A stretch of DNA of 64,000 nt from Pseudomonas fluvialis (GTDB lineage Bacteria; Pseudomonadota; Gammaproteobacteria; Pseudomonadales; Pseudomonadaceae): the NCBI RefSeq assembly GCF_014207935.1, contig NZ_JACHLL010000006.1:1-64000 (forward strand), given 5' to 3'. The notes under the pieces were generated by a model. That model was given only the letters and a program-made list of their open reading frames with translations, was not told the DNA's origin and did not search any database. Positions 27,016 to 35,805 of the stretch are shown one piece after another; positions within the stretch are counted from its first letter, which is position 1, and each line of letters begins with the position of its first letter. A program made the translations under genes and the position numbers.

Positions 27016-27993
27016 ATGATTTCTAGGGATGATGTATTTTCTGGATATAGACTTATTCTCGGGCGAGAACCGGAAAATGAAGGGGTTGTTGATTATCACT
27101 GTCTTAGTGAGGATGTCTTGACCTTTCGCAAGGTATTGATTGAGTCCGAGGAGTTTTCAGAGTTGTACGCAATGATGGCGAAGCAGTCATTGGATATCCC
27201 ATTTTACGAGTGGGGTAGTCACGATGCTGTTCGTGTTGTATTTATGCATGGGCCCAAAACAGGTGGCACTACCTTGCATAATCTTCTAATTCAATTATTT
27301 CCAAAAGAGTTGATTTTCTCGGAGCGGTTCAATGGGATAAAAAATCATGTAGTTGGAACGCTTGCTAGATTTAGTTATTTCTCTGGTCACTTTGATTTGA
27401 TTTCATGTCAGCTTATCCCTGGGGAGAAGAAGATTGTAACCTTTCTGAGGGAGCCAGTATCCCGGCTTATATCGTTGTATAATTTTTTGAAAGCGCATCG
27501 TCATGATGTGGTTGCGCGTAATAACTGGGGGCTTGCTCGTCTGGCATCCAGTCTTAGTGTCGAGGATTTTTTTCGGTCTCCAGTGGTAAGAAGTCATCCT
27601 TATATTGAAAATGGTATGACTCGAGCTTTGGTTGATTTCTTTCCAATTGAAATATGGCCGGTCATTGATGAAAAGGCTTGTAGGCCAAGTTTGTCTGGGG
27701 CGGGGGAAGAGGCGCTTGAGCGATTGTCATCATTGACCGCATTTGGTGTGCTGGAGCATTATGAGGCATCCGTTAATCTGATATTTGATAGCCTTTCATT
27801 TCCTAGGCCCGCATCAATCGATAGAAAAATGGTGTTGTCCGATTTGATGGCGGATGCTGGAAATTATCGGAAAGTCGAGGTTGCTAAGGAAAATCCTAGG
27901 CTGAGATCAATTATTAAGGATTTGGTTTCGGCAGACCTCGTGTTGTACGAAGGTGCCATGGACTTGTTCCGGCAACGTGTGTCGCTTTCTTGA
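27016..27993 (+). CDS. Sulfotransferase-family protein with DUF4214-like N-terminus
   Basis: A 325-residue protein. The first 40 residues (VFSGYRLILGREPENEGVVD) look like a DUF4214 module, which accompanies secreted or carbohydrate-active proteins. A sulfotransferase-2-like domain follows: VVFMHGPKTGGTTLHNLL (about residues 73-90) matches the 5'-PSB loop that holds the PAPS phosphosulfate, and KIVTFLREPVSRLISLYNF (about 143-161) matches the 3'-PB region. It may sulfate a glycan made by the opposing cluster. Base composition is clearly AT-richer than the flanking core genes. The ATG at 27016 was chosen over a GTG at 27004; neither has a strong ribosome-binding site. Convergent with the cluster. 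Confidence 0.7.
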   Translation: MISRDDVFSGYRLILGREPENEGVVDYHCLSEDVLTFRKVLIESEEFSELYAMMAKQSLDIPFYEWGSHDAVRVVFMHGPKTGGTTLHNLLIQLFPKELIFSERFNGIKNHVVGTLARFSYFSGHFDLISCQLIPGEKKIVTFLREPVSRLISLYNFLKAHRHDVVARNNWGLARLASSLSVEDFFRSPVVRSHPYIENGMTRALVDFFPIEIWPVIDEKACRPSLSGAGEEALERLSSLTAFGVLEHYEASVNLIFDSLSFPRPASIDRKMVLSDLMADAGNYRKVEVAKENPRLRSIIKDLVSADLVLYEGAMDLFRQRVSLS

Positions 27994-28083
27994 GTTTTAG
28001 GTCGCGAACGTGGCATCTAAACCATATGATTATATTGGTTGAGTGTAGTTGTGTGCTGGATTAGTTGTCGTTTTTGAGTGTAG

Positions 28084-29424
28084 CTACTGATCGTAACCAA
28101 AAATTTTCAATTCGTTGGAGAGCTTTTCATTGCAGTAGTCAATAAGCTCTTTTGGCATTTCGCTCTTCCATCGAGCAATAGATTTTTCGGGGCTTTCCGA
28201 AGTCTTGTGCTTGGACTCACCGGGAGATTTTAATATTTTCTCTATGATCGAATTGATCAGCGCTGTGGAGCTGTCAATCTCTAGGTATTCAAAAATTCTC
28301 TTGATCTGGGTTTTTGGTGTTAGTATCAAGTCTTCGTAGCGTACATGAATTGCAGAGTCTTTTCGGTCACTCCATGCTTCAGCGACTCTTTTTGCCCCTG
28401 TGCTAAAAACTCTATGTATCCAGTCAAAGTCGTCTGATGCTCGCTCTCTTCCGAAGGCTTGGTTGTTTCTCTTTTCATTGAACGACTGTGCTGAACAGAT
28501 CATGTCACGGAAATCGCGAGTAAGGATTATTTCCTTTGGATTCGTGAATGTGTCGTTGAACATTGACTGTAGGTGCGTTGGCAAGAACTTCTCTGCGAAA
28601 TAAATTGCACCTTGCTTCTGTTCACCCTCGGCGATTATTTCATAGAACTCATTTATGCGAGCTATGGCGAAATTGGCTAGCTCACGAGGTAGCTTTTTAT
28701 TGTAGTAATCGTAGAGGCGGCTGGGCTCTTTGAATTGACGCATTGACTCTAGATGGGTGTAGGGATTATGGCCAATAAAGCCAAGATCCCTCTCAAATTT
28801 GTCGGGGTGTGATGAGTTTTCGAAGTCAGCTGGATCATTGAGAATTTTGAAAAGATGCATCCAGTATGCAGATTGCTTGACTTCGTAGGGGTAAAAGTTT
28901 GATGTGAGTATTTTGTGATGCTCACCAAATATTTGCATGGCAAGCGTCGTGCCGCTTCTTCCTATCGCTGTGAGCATAAGCGGCTGATACTTGCTTTGAG
29001 TCAGAAAATTATTTTTTTTTGCTCCATGAATTGATGCGATTCTCTTTTTTACTCGACTCTGATTTCGCGGGTCATAGATATTTAAGATGATGTCAATTCT
29101 AGTGCTTTTATGTAGGCCTAGTGTGCCAATGAAGCCATGGAAGCCGAACTTGTTGTCAGTCGCTGACGTTTTCTTAAGATGCACTGCGACGTCTGGTCGT
29201 GGCACCTGAACGGGTATGCGCTTCAGAAGCGTCTCACCGTTCATTATGTCTATAGATGGCACCAAATAGGGCGAGAGTCCAGATACCCAGCCTGCAATCG
29301 GCAGGCTGGAACCGTGATGCTGAATGTTGGCACTTGGTGCGTCAAGACTGAATCCTTCAACTTCCTCAGGGGCGCTAAGCAGTTCAATACTTACAATATC
29401 AAAGGATAGGGGGCTATTAATCAT
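28084..29424 (-). CDS. Sulfotransferase with N-terminal beta-domain
   Basis: A 446-residue protein in two parts. The N-terminal 140 residues look beta-rich, with the pattern PRPDVAVHL ... NKFGFHGFI seen in accessory domains of polysaccharide enzymes. The rest is a sulfotransferase: LMLTAIGRSGTTLAMQIFGE (about residues 152-171) is the 5'-PSB loop, and KEIILTRDFRDMICSAQSFN (about 300-320) the 3'-phosphate-binding segment. It should transfer sulfate from PAPS to a sugar. It overlaps the glycosyltransferase gene by eight bases and is the last gene of the minus-strand operon. Low GC suggests acquisition with the rest of the cluster. Confidence 0.8.
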   Translation of the reverse strand: MINSPLSFDIVSIELLSAPEEVEGFSLDAPSANIQHHGSSLPIAGWVSGLSPYLVPSIDIMNGETLLKRIPVQVPRPDVAVHLKKTSATDNKFGFHGFIGTLGLHKSTRIDIILNIYDPRNQSRVKKRIASIHGAKKNNFLTQSKYQPLMLTAIGRSGTTLAMQIFGEHHKILTSNFYPYEVKQSAYWMHLFKILNDPADFENSSHPDKFERDLGFIGHNPYTHLESMRQFKEPSRLYDYYNKKLPRELANFAIARINEFYEIIAEGEQKQGAIYFAEKFLPTHLQSMFNDTFTNPKEIILTRDFRDMICSAQSFNEKRNNQAFGRERASDDFDWIHRVFSTGAKRVAEAWSDRKDSAIHVRYEDLILTPKTQIKRIFEYLEIDSSTALINSIIEKILKSPGESKHKTSESPEKSIARWKSEMPKELIDYCNEKLSNELKIFGYDQ

Positions 29425-31957
29425 TATTTTCTTGTTTTTCAGTAAGATTGATTTTTGCTATTCGATCTCTGATCAATTCAGCAGTATTGCTCGGGCTAAA
29501 TTTATCGCGAATTGTTTCGCTTGCCGACTTCCCAAGCTTGTCCGTAAGCTCTTTGTTCGCGATGATGTGGAGCATTTTTTTGGCTGCATCGTGAATGTCT
29601 GGCTCAGCCCAAAATTGTCCTTTTTTATAGGGGCCAATATCCCTTTCGATTTCTACTACTGTGTAGTGAACAGGCAGCGAATTTTCTTCATTCATGAGGT
29701 CAACGTTGCCAGACCAGTATGTTGCAATCACTGGCTTTCCCAGATACATGGCTTCTGCAATCGGTAGTCCGAAGCCCTCTGCGCGGTGAAGACTTACGTA
29801 GCTGTCGCAGGCATTTATCAGGTTGTTGAGAGTGTTCCGATCAAGATAGCCATCAATTAGCTGTATCCGTGGATCCTGCTCCATTGCTCCATAGACTTTT
29901 TCTGCCAGTTCTGGGTGACACTCAAGGTTGGATAATTTGATGACCAGCTTTACGTTCAGTTCAGGCCTGTCGCTGAAAGCCTTCTGGAAGGCCTGGATCA
30001 CTCCGAGGGGATTTTTGCGTTCAGGCATGCTAAGCGTGTCGGACATGTGCAGGAATATGAAGGCCTTATCGTCGAGGTGTAGCTCGCTGCGCGTGAGAGG
30101 CTTCTCTATGTTAACTTCGATAGCCGGCGGAATGAGTATCACCGGCTTGTGAGTGAACTGAGCAATCGCGGCGCGGTTGTATTCGGTTGAGACCCAGATT
30201 TCATCCACCTGGTCATAGGCGAAGTGCAGAAAGTCAGGAAAAACTGGCATCTCCCAGTACCAGTAGCCAATGGTGTAGCGATCCCGAAACAACTCGTCGC
30301 CAAGATGGTCGCGAGCGATTTTGCTCTGGTCCGCATTTACATGAACGAGATTGATTGGATAGCGGGCTTGATCCCCATTGCCATGGACCGTTTCGTCCAT
30401 TCTGGAAATATTTCCTAGACGATAATCGACCAATGAAAATGGTAGTTCGGACTTGCGGAGGGCACGTAAAGATGCGCGTGCAGCTTCGCCTACGCCACTT
30501 TCTGCATGGAGATACCCTATGAGATTAATCCCCAACTCCCCACTACGTTCAGGGATAGGAAGCAATTCCGGGCGAGGGTACGCGCGCCGAAGTGCCCAGC
30601 CTGCATAGGGGGCCAGGGCAATTCGCATTTTCAATGGGACACGGCGGCGCTGCTGCCAGACGAGGCGGAATAACTTACTCATCACTGTACTGCTGATGGC
30701 TTGAGGCTGGGGAGCAATGGCGGTTCGTGCACGTTCTAGCTGCTCGCGAATTGGTTTTAGGTAGAGTTCGCAGAATGCGGCTTCACGAGGCGCTGTATCG
30801 AGGAGCCATTCGGCAAACCTGATGCTGTCAACGCTTTCGACGGCAGGAAATGCTTCTCGCAGGTCGGAACGAGACTCCCATAGTGCAAGTGCCAGAGCAG
30901 TCAGGCTGATACCGCCCTTTTTGGAGTGGACTAGACGGTTAAGCACCTCATGAATATGTGGGCATTGCTGCTTGTCGAAAAAATCGACCCCGCCTAGGAC
31001 GTCACTTGTGCGAATCAGGCGGCGAGCGCTGTCGGGTACTTTCGTGCCATCTGCGAAGTTGCCGAAAGCATATGGAAGGCTCTTGAAACGCTCAATCCCA
31101 TTGCGAGTCAATGCTTCTTCATAGCGGGTGCATAGTGCCCTTAAGGGGGTGTTACGCGGCCCCTTGTCGAAGCGGTTCTGGTGCTTGCTGAGGGTGCTGG
31201 CCTCAATGGAAAACCCCGAAAAGTGAAAAAAGGTCAGCGGTTTGCCATCGACATTGAAATTATCGCCCCTTCGTTGTTCTAGCTTGCGATGATTAAGATT
31301 CCAGTACGCAACGTTCCAGCCGGGATCGCGATTGATGTATACGCCATCGAACATGGAAGGCACGAGATCCATCCATTTCTGGTCGACGAATAGATTGCGT
31401 GGAAGATCAACAATGCACTCCTTGTACAACTTTTCTTGCCACCACTTCACCAGTTTGCGAGTTTCCTCGCAGCTTCGCAGAGCGATGTAGCCGAGGTTGT
31501 AGGAGCCTGCCTGAAGAATGCTTAGCTCAGTTGGCCACTTGCCATCGTCCAGCAGGTCGGTCAGATGTGGAGTCAGTAGTACATTATGCACGTCCAGCAG
31601 CCCGAGCATCGGGTCGAGAGAATCGAAAATTCGTATATCGGGATCGAAGTATATAACCTTCTTGTATCCACGATTCATCAGCAGCTCGGCTATGTAGGGC
31701 TTAATGGCTGTGTTCAGCTCAAGAATCGAGTACTGGTAGATAAATGTGCCGAGCTGCGGAATGCTCAATTCGGTAATTTCGATAATTCCTGCTGCCGGGC
31801 AGTCGGTTTCAGGAATTCTTTTGTCGCAGAGTCCCAAGACGAGATCAGCTTGTGGGCAATGCTCACGCAAACTCTCGAAAAGCGTGTTTGCATAGTGTAG
31901 ATAGTTGTTCGAAACGATTGTGAAAATACAGACATCGTTATTGATGGGCTGGTTCAT
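29417..31957 (-). CDS. Two-domain glycosyltransferase (GT-A type plus GT4)
   Basis: An 846-residue fusion. Residues about 8-290 form a GT-A-like domain with the metal-binding DxD motif in KKVIYFDPDIRIFDSLDP; a helical linker of about 180 residues follows; residues about 480-840 form a GT-B domain of family GT4 with the EX7E motif in RAEGFGLPIAEAMYLGKPV and a SGVGEAARASLRAL start. It has no signal peptide or membrane span, so it acts in the cytoplasm on a growing chain. Two active sites suggest it adds two different sugars or polymerises a disaccharide repeat. The ATG at 31957 is preferred to a TTG at 31972. It follows the methyltransferase gene by 30 bases. Confidence 0.8.
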   Translation of the reverse strand: MNQPINNDVCIFTIVSNNYLHYANTLFESLREHCPQADLVLGLCDKRIPETDCPAAGIIEITELSIPQLGTFIYQYSILELNTAIKPYIAELLMNRGYKKVIYFDPDIRIFDSLDPMLGLLDVHNVLLTPHLTDLLDDGKWPTELSILQAGSYNLGYIALRSCEETRKLVKWWQEKLYKECIVDLPRNLFVDQKWMDLVPSMFDGVYINRDPGWNVAYWNLNHRKLEQRRGDNFNVDGKPLTFFHFSGFSIEASTLSKHQNRFDKGPRNTPLRALCTRYEEALTRNGIERFKSLPYAFGNFADGTKVPDSARRLIRTSDVLGGVDFFDKQQCPHIHEVLNRLVHSKKGGISLTALALALWESRSDLREAFPAVESVDSIRFAEWLLDTAPREAAFCELYLKPIREQLERARTAIAPQPQAISSTVMSKLFRLVWQQRRRVPLKMRIALAPYAGWALRRAYPRPELLPIPERSGELGINLIGYLHAESGVGEAARASLRALRKSELPFSLVDYRLGNISRMDETVHGNGDQARYPINLVHVNADQSKIARDHLGDELFRDRYTIGYWYWEMPVFPDFLHFAYDQVDEIWVSTEYNRAAIAQFTHKPVILIPPAIEVNIEKPLTRSELHLDDKAFIFLHMSDTLSMPERKNPLGVIQAFQKAFSDRPELNVKLVIKLSNLECHPELAEKVYGAMEQDPRIQLIDGYLDRNTLNNLINACDSYVSLHRAEGFGLPIAEAMYLGKPVIATYWSGNVDLMNEENSLPVHYTVVEIERDIGPYKKGQFWAEPDIHDAAKKMLHIIANKELTDKLGKSASETIRDKFSPSNTAELIRDRIAKINLTEKQENND

Positions 31958-31987
31958 ATGGCGCTCGTTCAAAACGGTGGCAGGTGC

Positions 31988-33262
31988 TTATTGATTATGT
32001 GGTTGCTCAGGTTTGGTGATGCTCTCATGGAGTTCTCTCAGCTCTCTGACTTTCCTATCGAACTCTTCCTTGAGGATCAGATAAGCCTCCGCGGCATCTG
32101 CTAGTGCATGGTCCTTTTGCTGGATCTGATTGATCAGGGACTCACAATAAGACATGACCTTGCCCAGCTCATCTTGGGTTTCTTTCTGGGTTATCCGAGC
32201 CTTTAGCGCGTCTATCTGTAGGTTCAACTCTTTCTGGAGTGATTGGTAGGCGGCTGTTGCATCTTGTAGCGCAGCATCTTTCGTACCAAGAGTGTCAAGA
32301 GCTTTGAGGAGATCCTCCTCTTTCTTGGCATAGGCTTTTTGTAGTAACTCGTATGCATGCTGTGAGTCTGCGAATTCTGCTTGGCTGTGGAGAATAGACG
32401 TGCTCGCCAGTTCAAGCTGTTGATGCAGGTTGCGATTTTCTGTTTGCAGGTCAGCATATGCATTGCTGGCATCGTTTAGTGCTTCATCCTTGTTTGCCAG
32501 TTGCTCAAGGCCCGCTTGAACCTGCTTCTTCATTTCTTGGTTCTCGCTATCCAGGCTCTCATTGGCCTGTTCCAGCATTACCTGCGAATAGGTCTTGAAA
32601 CGATCAAAAAGATTTGGTGGCGCCAGCAGGGTGCCATCCCCAGCTGGGGCACCTTTTCGTGAATAGAATCGATTCAGTCCGTCAAAGTAAATAAATTCAT
32701 AGTATTCAAGAATCAGGTATTCCCACTGTTCGTGACAGGGATGCTGGGAGTTCGGGAGGGTGGCTTCTATAACCAGAATAGAGGGGGCTACGACGGAAAA
32801 GTCTGCACCGGAGAGCACCTCCTTCTCAAACCCCTCCACATCGATCTTCATGAAGTCGACCCGCCGATGCCCTATATGCTCAGACCAGATCTGATTCAAT
32901 GTGATGAGCTCTACCGTAATCTCCTGAGCAATATTTTGCTGCTTGCGATAGTTCTCGGCGATTGTCTGGTTTAGCGTTGAAGTCCCTACGTCGTGAGTTA
33001 TGTAGAGCGTCTGACTTCCTATGGCTGCGCCTACACAAGCTTGGAGGTTTGTGTCCCGTTTGCGGATTTCCTTGAGTTTGGAATATAGCTTTGGTTGAGG
33101 CTCAACATTAATGCCATTCCAGCCTTTCAGATAAAAATGGTACGTCACAGAGTCATAGATTGGATGGCATGCCCCCACATCTACGTAAAATCCAGAATCT
33201 ATGTTCTTGAATATGCGTTCAAGAATTACGTCTTCGAAGTTCTGTGCGTAACTAATCATCAT
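31988..33262 (-). CDS. FkbM-family methyltransferase with C-terminal coiled coil
   Basis: A 424-residue protein. Residues 1-210 are an FkbM methyltransferase: YVDVGACHPIYDSVT (SAM loop, about residues 26-40), VDFMKIDVEGFEKEVLSGAD (about 140-160). Residues about 225-420 are predicted coiled coil and contain three copies of a motif K-D-x-A-L-x-D-A-x-x-A-Y-x-x-L starting near residues 258, 328 and 383. Methyltransferase plus long coiled coil next to an ABC exporter recalls WbdD of E. coli O9a, which caps the glycan and measures its length, but the catalytic family differs. It lies three bases after the ATPase gene. Confidence 0.82.
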   Translation of the reverse strand: MMISYAQNFEDVILERIFKNIDSGFYVDVGACHPIYDSVTYHFYLKGWNGINVEPQPKLYSKLKEIRKRDTNLQACVGAAIGSQTLYITHDVGTSTLNQTIAENYRKQQNIAQEITVELITLNQIWSEHIGHRRVDFMKIDVEGFEKEVLSGADFSVVAPSILVIEATLPNSQHPCHEQWEYLILEYYEFIYFDGLNRFYSRKGAPAGDGTLLAPPNLFDRFKTYSQVMLEQANESLDSENQEMKKQVQAGLEQLANKDEALNDASNAYADLQTENRNLHQQLELASTSILHSQAEFADSQHAYELLQKAYAKKEEDLLKALDTLGTKDAALQDATAAYQSLQKELNLQIDALKARITQKETQDELGKVMSYCESLINQIQQKDHALADAAEAYLILKEEFDRKVRELRELHESITKPEQPHNQ

Positions 33263-33265
33263 GCG

Positions 33266-33934
33266 CTAGATACAGCCCATTTCCAATGTCGCAGGAGAGA
33301 TAATGCCCTCCTCGAAGGTCATAACGGAGTCAGTCCATTTCTTAAGTTTTATCGGAGAGTGAGAAACCAGAACCATGGCGCATCCTTGATTGACGGCATG
33401 CATTACCGCTTTCTCCGACTTCTCTTGGAAGTCCTGATCGCCAACCGATAGCACCTCATCAATCAGCAGTAGGTCTGCCTCCATTGCCAAGGCCACGGCA
33501 AAGCCGAGTCGTGCTCGCATCCCCGACGAATAGGTGCCAAGAACGTCATTCATCTGGTCACCCAACTCACAAAACTCATGTATGCCTTTGAGGCGTTGTC
33601 TCGCTTCCTTGGTGCTCATGCCCATTAGCACGCCACTCAACAGGGCGTTGTCCCAGCCATTCAGGCGGGGATCGAAACCTGCTTGCAGTGACAGAAGTGA
33701 GACGCGGGCTCCGTGGTTGATCACACTACCTCTGTCGGGTGCATAGATCCCAGCCATGAGTCTTAGTAGCGTTGATTTTCCTGCACCATTGTGGCCCATG
33801 ATGCCCAGACGCTGGCCTTGATGAACGTTCAGACTTACTCCGTTGATAACAGGGTGGTAAACGCTGCGGAGAAGCGACTTGCGTAGACGATAGGTTAGAT
33901 GCACATCGTGCATTTCGAGTAACAGGCGACTCAT
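33266..33934 (-). CDS. Polysaccharide ABC transporter ATP-binding protein (Wzt/KpsT-like)
   Basis: A 222-residue ABC ATPase: Walker A GHNGAGKSTLLRLMAGIY (about residues 46-63), signature GTYSSGMRARLGFAVA (about 133-148), Walker B DLLLIDEVLSVGD. Family H1-type exporters of this kind move undecaprenyl-linked O-antigen, teichoic acid or capsule. It ends after the nucleotide-binding domain and lacks the C-terminal carbohydrate-binding domain found in Wzt proteins that read a chain-end cap, so substrate recognition must lie elsewhere. It sits two bases after the permease gene. Confidence 0.9.
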   Translation of the reverse strand: MSRLLLEMHDVHLTYRLRKSLLRSVYHPVINGVSLNVHQGQRLGIMGHNGAGKSTLLRLMAGIYAPDRGSVINHGARVSLLSLQAGFDPRLNGWDNALLSGVLMGMSTKEARQRLKGIHEFCELGDQMNDVLGTYSSGMRARLGFAVALAMEADLLLIDEVLSVGDQDFQEKSEKAVMHAVNQGCAMVLVSHSPIKLKKWTDSVMTFEEGIISPATLEMGCI

Positions 33935-33936
33935 GC

Positions 33937-34728
33937 TTACTCCTGGATGATCCGAGCGTATTGCCTATTGCAACGGCTATACAGCGCGATTACGAGAATG
34001 TTGAACGCTAGGAGTGCAGCTAGGAGGCTTGCCAGCATGTGCCAGTCGGGTTGCTCGTGCCTGATAAGGATATCCCTGTATGCCTCCAGCAAGAGAAATA
34101 CGGGGTTCAGGTTCAGTAGCCAGTGGAAGCTTTCAGGCACGAGGTCGCTTGAGAAGAAAACACCAGAGAGGAACATCGCCAGTTGCAGGCAGGCTGGAAC
34201 TATCACTCGAAGGTCCGGTATGAACGGCATGAGCGCAGCAACCAGACCGCCGCAAGGAAGTGTCAGGAGAATTTGTAGCAGAAAAATGACGGGGTAGATG
34301 AGCCAGTACGTCGTTGGAAGATACCCCATGCTACTGAGTATCAGCATCAGGATTGCCACGACAATGACCTGCTTTATTAGATCTCGAAGTATCTCCGATA
34401 GTGGGAATATTCCGGTATGCAGCGGAAGCTGAAGTATCAAACCTCTCCCCACTAGGATTGCTTGGCTGGCGTTCATGATGCTTTTGGAAAACCAGAGCCA
34501 GTGCACGATGCCGATCAGGAGAAACGCTACATAGTCGTCACCACCGTGTTTCAACAATACGCCAAAGGCCAAGTAATAGACTGCTAGATGCATGGCTGGC
34601 TCAACTATCCACCAGAGGTAGCCAAGGCGGGTGCCTCGAGATTCTGACTTCAGCCCCATTATTGCTCGTAACCAGGCAACCTGGATTAGTCGGGAAATGG
34701 CTCCTGAATCAGTCATTTTCGTATGCAT
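33937..34728 (-). CDS. Polysaccharide ABC transporter permease (Wzm/KpsM-like)
   Basis: A 263-residue ABC-2-type permease with about six transmembrane segments. The N-terminal amphipathic part contains SRGTRLGYLWWIVEPAMHLA, the typical start of the ABC-2 polysaccharide exporter family. With the adjacent ATPase it forms a complete homodimeric exporter for a lipid-linked glycan. First gene of the minus-strand cluster; the start could also be the ATG at 34716. Confidence 0.9.
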   Translation of the reverse strand: MHTKMTDSGAISRLIQVAWLRAIMGLKSESRGTRLGYLWWIVEPAMHLAVYYLAFGVLLKHGGDDYVAFLLIGIVHWLWFSKSIMNASQAILVGRGLILQLPLHTGIFPLSEILRDLIKQVIVVAILMLILSSMGYLPTTYWLIYPVIFLLQILLTLPCGGLVAALMPFIPDLRVIVPACLQLAMFLSGVFFSSDLVPESFHWLLNLNPVFLLLEAYRDILIRHEQPDWHMLASLLAALLAFNILVIALYSRCNRQYARIIQE

Positions 34729-34958
34729 GAACGCTCAAATTATGGATGGCTAGGTGTGGTCGTAATGGTCTTTGGGGTGAATCATGTCATGTTTAGAGTT
34801 TAACCAGCGTAGTTTGCGCGCGGTGCAGGGCGTTTTTCTGAGGAAGGTTTCCTGCCTGCTCCGCGCGTGCTGGCGGTATTTCAAGTACTACTAGGTGGTG
34901 AATCCGGGAGCGCTGGCGGGTATGCTGGCTTGCCGTTTCGCAATGCTAAGGTGCCCGA

Positions 34959-35498
34959 ATGCAAAACCAGCTCGTTGAACTGCTCAGCATGGTCAGCTCT
35001 GGCTGCATGACTGACGAGGATGTCCAGCGAGTTGCTGCCGAGGCTACCGCAGCCTATGCCGATCCGCAGGCTTTCTTGCAGACTAACCCGGATATCAATT
35101 ACGACGATACCTACCCGATTCCGCTTGGGGAGTGGGTTGTGGTCGGCAGCCTACCTGATACCGTGCTGTTTCAAGCCGACAGCTACCAGGAGCTGTTTCA
35201 GCAGATCGTCGATTCCTTTGGCCCCAGCGTCAGCTTCGTGCTCAAGCCTAAACAGTTGGCCAAGACCGAACCTCTGAGTGCGCTCAAGCGTATTCAGACG
35301 CAGCTCTCGGCCTTGTATCCGGAGAAGAAAGGCTATGTGCTGGTGGAGTTCAGCGAGCCGCTCGACGATGAGTTGCAGGCGGTGCTGGTCTACAGCTGCG
35401 ACGTCCCGCGAGTGATGGCGCTGGCGGTGGAGGTCGGTATCTATGCCGCGCCGGCTTACGAGAGTCTGCTGGCGGCTCGCGAGGCGGCAGGGGACTGA
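34959..35498 (+). CDS. Conserved hypothetical protein
   Basis: A 179-residue soluble acidic protein without signal peptide, membrane span or a domain I recognise. The middle part (PIPLGEWVVVGSLPDTVLFQ) and C-terminal ALAVEVGIYAAPAYESLL look ordered. It lies alone after a 230-bp intergenic region; its last 43 bases overlap the end of the DUF3820 gene on the other strand. GC content is back to that of the core genome. Confidence 0.7.
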   Translation: MQNQLVELLSMVSSGCMTDEDVQRVAAEATAAYADPQAFLQTNPDINYDDTYPIPLGEWVVVGSLPDTVLFQADSYQELFQQIVDSFGPSVSFVLKPKQLAKTEPLSALKRIQTQLSALYPEKKGYVLVEFSEPLDDELQAVLVYSCDVPRVMALAVEVGIYAAPAYESLLAAREAAGD

Positions 35499-35707
35499 GG
35501 GTTGCGCAGGGGATCAAGCAGCGGCTTGAGGCCGTTGTGATCGATTTCCTGCATCAGCATCAGCAGACGCCCAATTTCTCCCTTGGGGAAACCTGTGCGG
35601 GCAAACCAGTTGAGGTAGTGGCCCGGCAGGTCGGCAATCAGGCGGCCTTCGTATTTGCCAAAGGGCATGCGCCGGCTTACCAGCAGGAGAAGATCTTCGG
35701 GATTCAT
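35456..35707 (-). CDS. DUF3820 family protein
   Basis: An 83-residue protein with the DUF3820 pattern: MPFGKYEGRLIADLPGHYLN (about residues 14-33) and WFARTGFPKGEIG. It is a small, probably nucleic-acid-metabolism-associated family of unknown role (related modules are found beside exonuclease domains). The ATG at 35707 has no good ribosome-binding site; the frame continues into the hairpin at 35715-35765, so a longer form is unlikely. Tail overlaps the convergent gene. Confidence 0.75.
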   Translation of the reverse strand: MNPEDLLLLVSRRMPFGKYEGRLIADLPGHYLNWFARTGFPKGEIGRLLMLMQEIDHNGLKPLLDPLRNPQSPAASRAASRLS

Positions 35708-35714
35708 CAGCAGG

Positions 35715-35765
35715 AAAACTGTCCGGGCGGTGGGCTGCCAGTCTGGCACGCCCGGACAGTTTTTT
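35715..35765. terminator. Long-stem terminator between the oxidase and DUF3820 genes
   Basis: AAAACTGTCCGGGCG (35715-35729) pairs with CGCCCGGACAGTTTT (35749-35763), a 15-bp perfect stem with a 19-base loop, flanked by A/T tracts. It lies downstream of the minus-strand oxidase gene, which it probably terminates. Confidence 0.8.
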
Positions 35766-35805
35766 GAATGCAGCCTGCGCGAGCGGCAGGCTGGCGATTT
35801 CAGAC

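Noticed and set aside
26810..27019. Short frame encoding a hydrophobic peptide before the sulfotransferase gene
   Set aside because: TTG start without ribosome-binding site, overlaps the next gene, and no known similarity.
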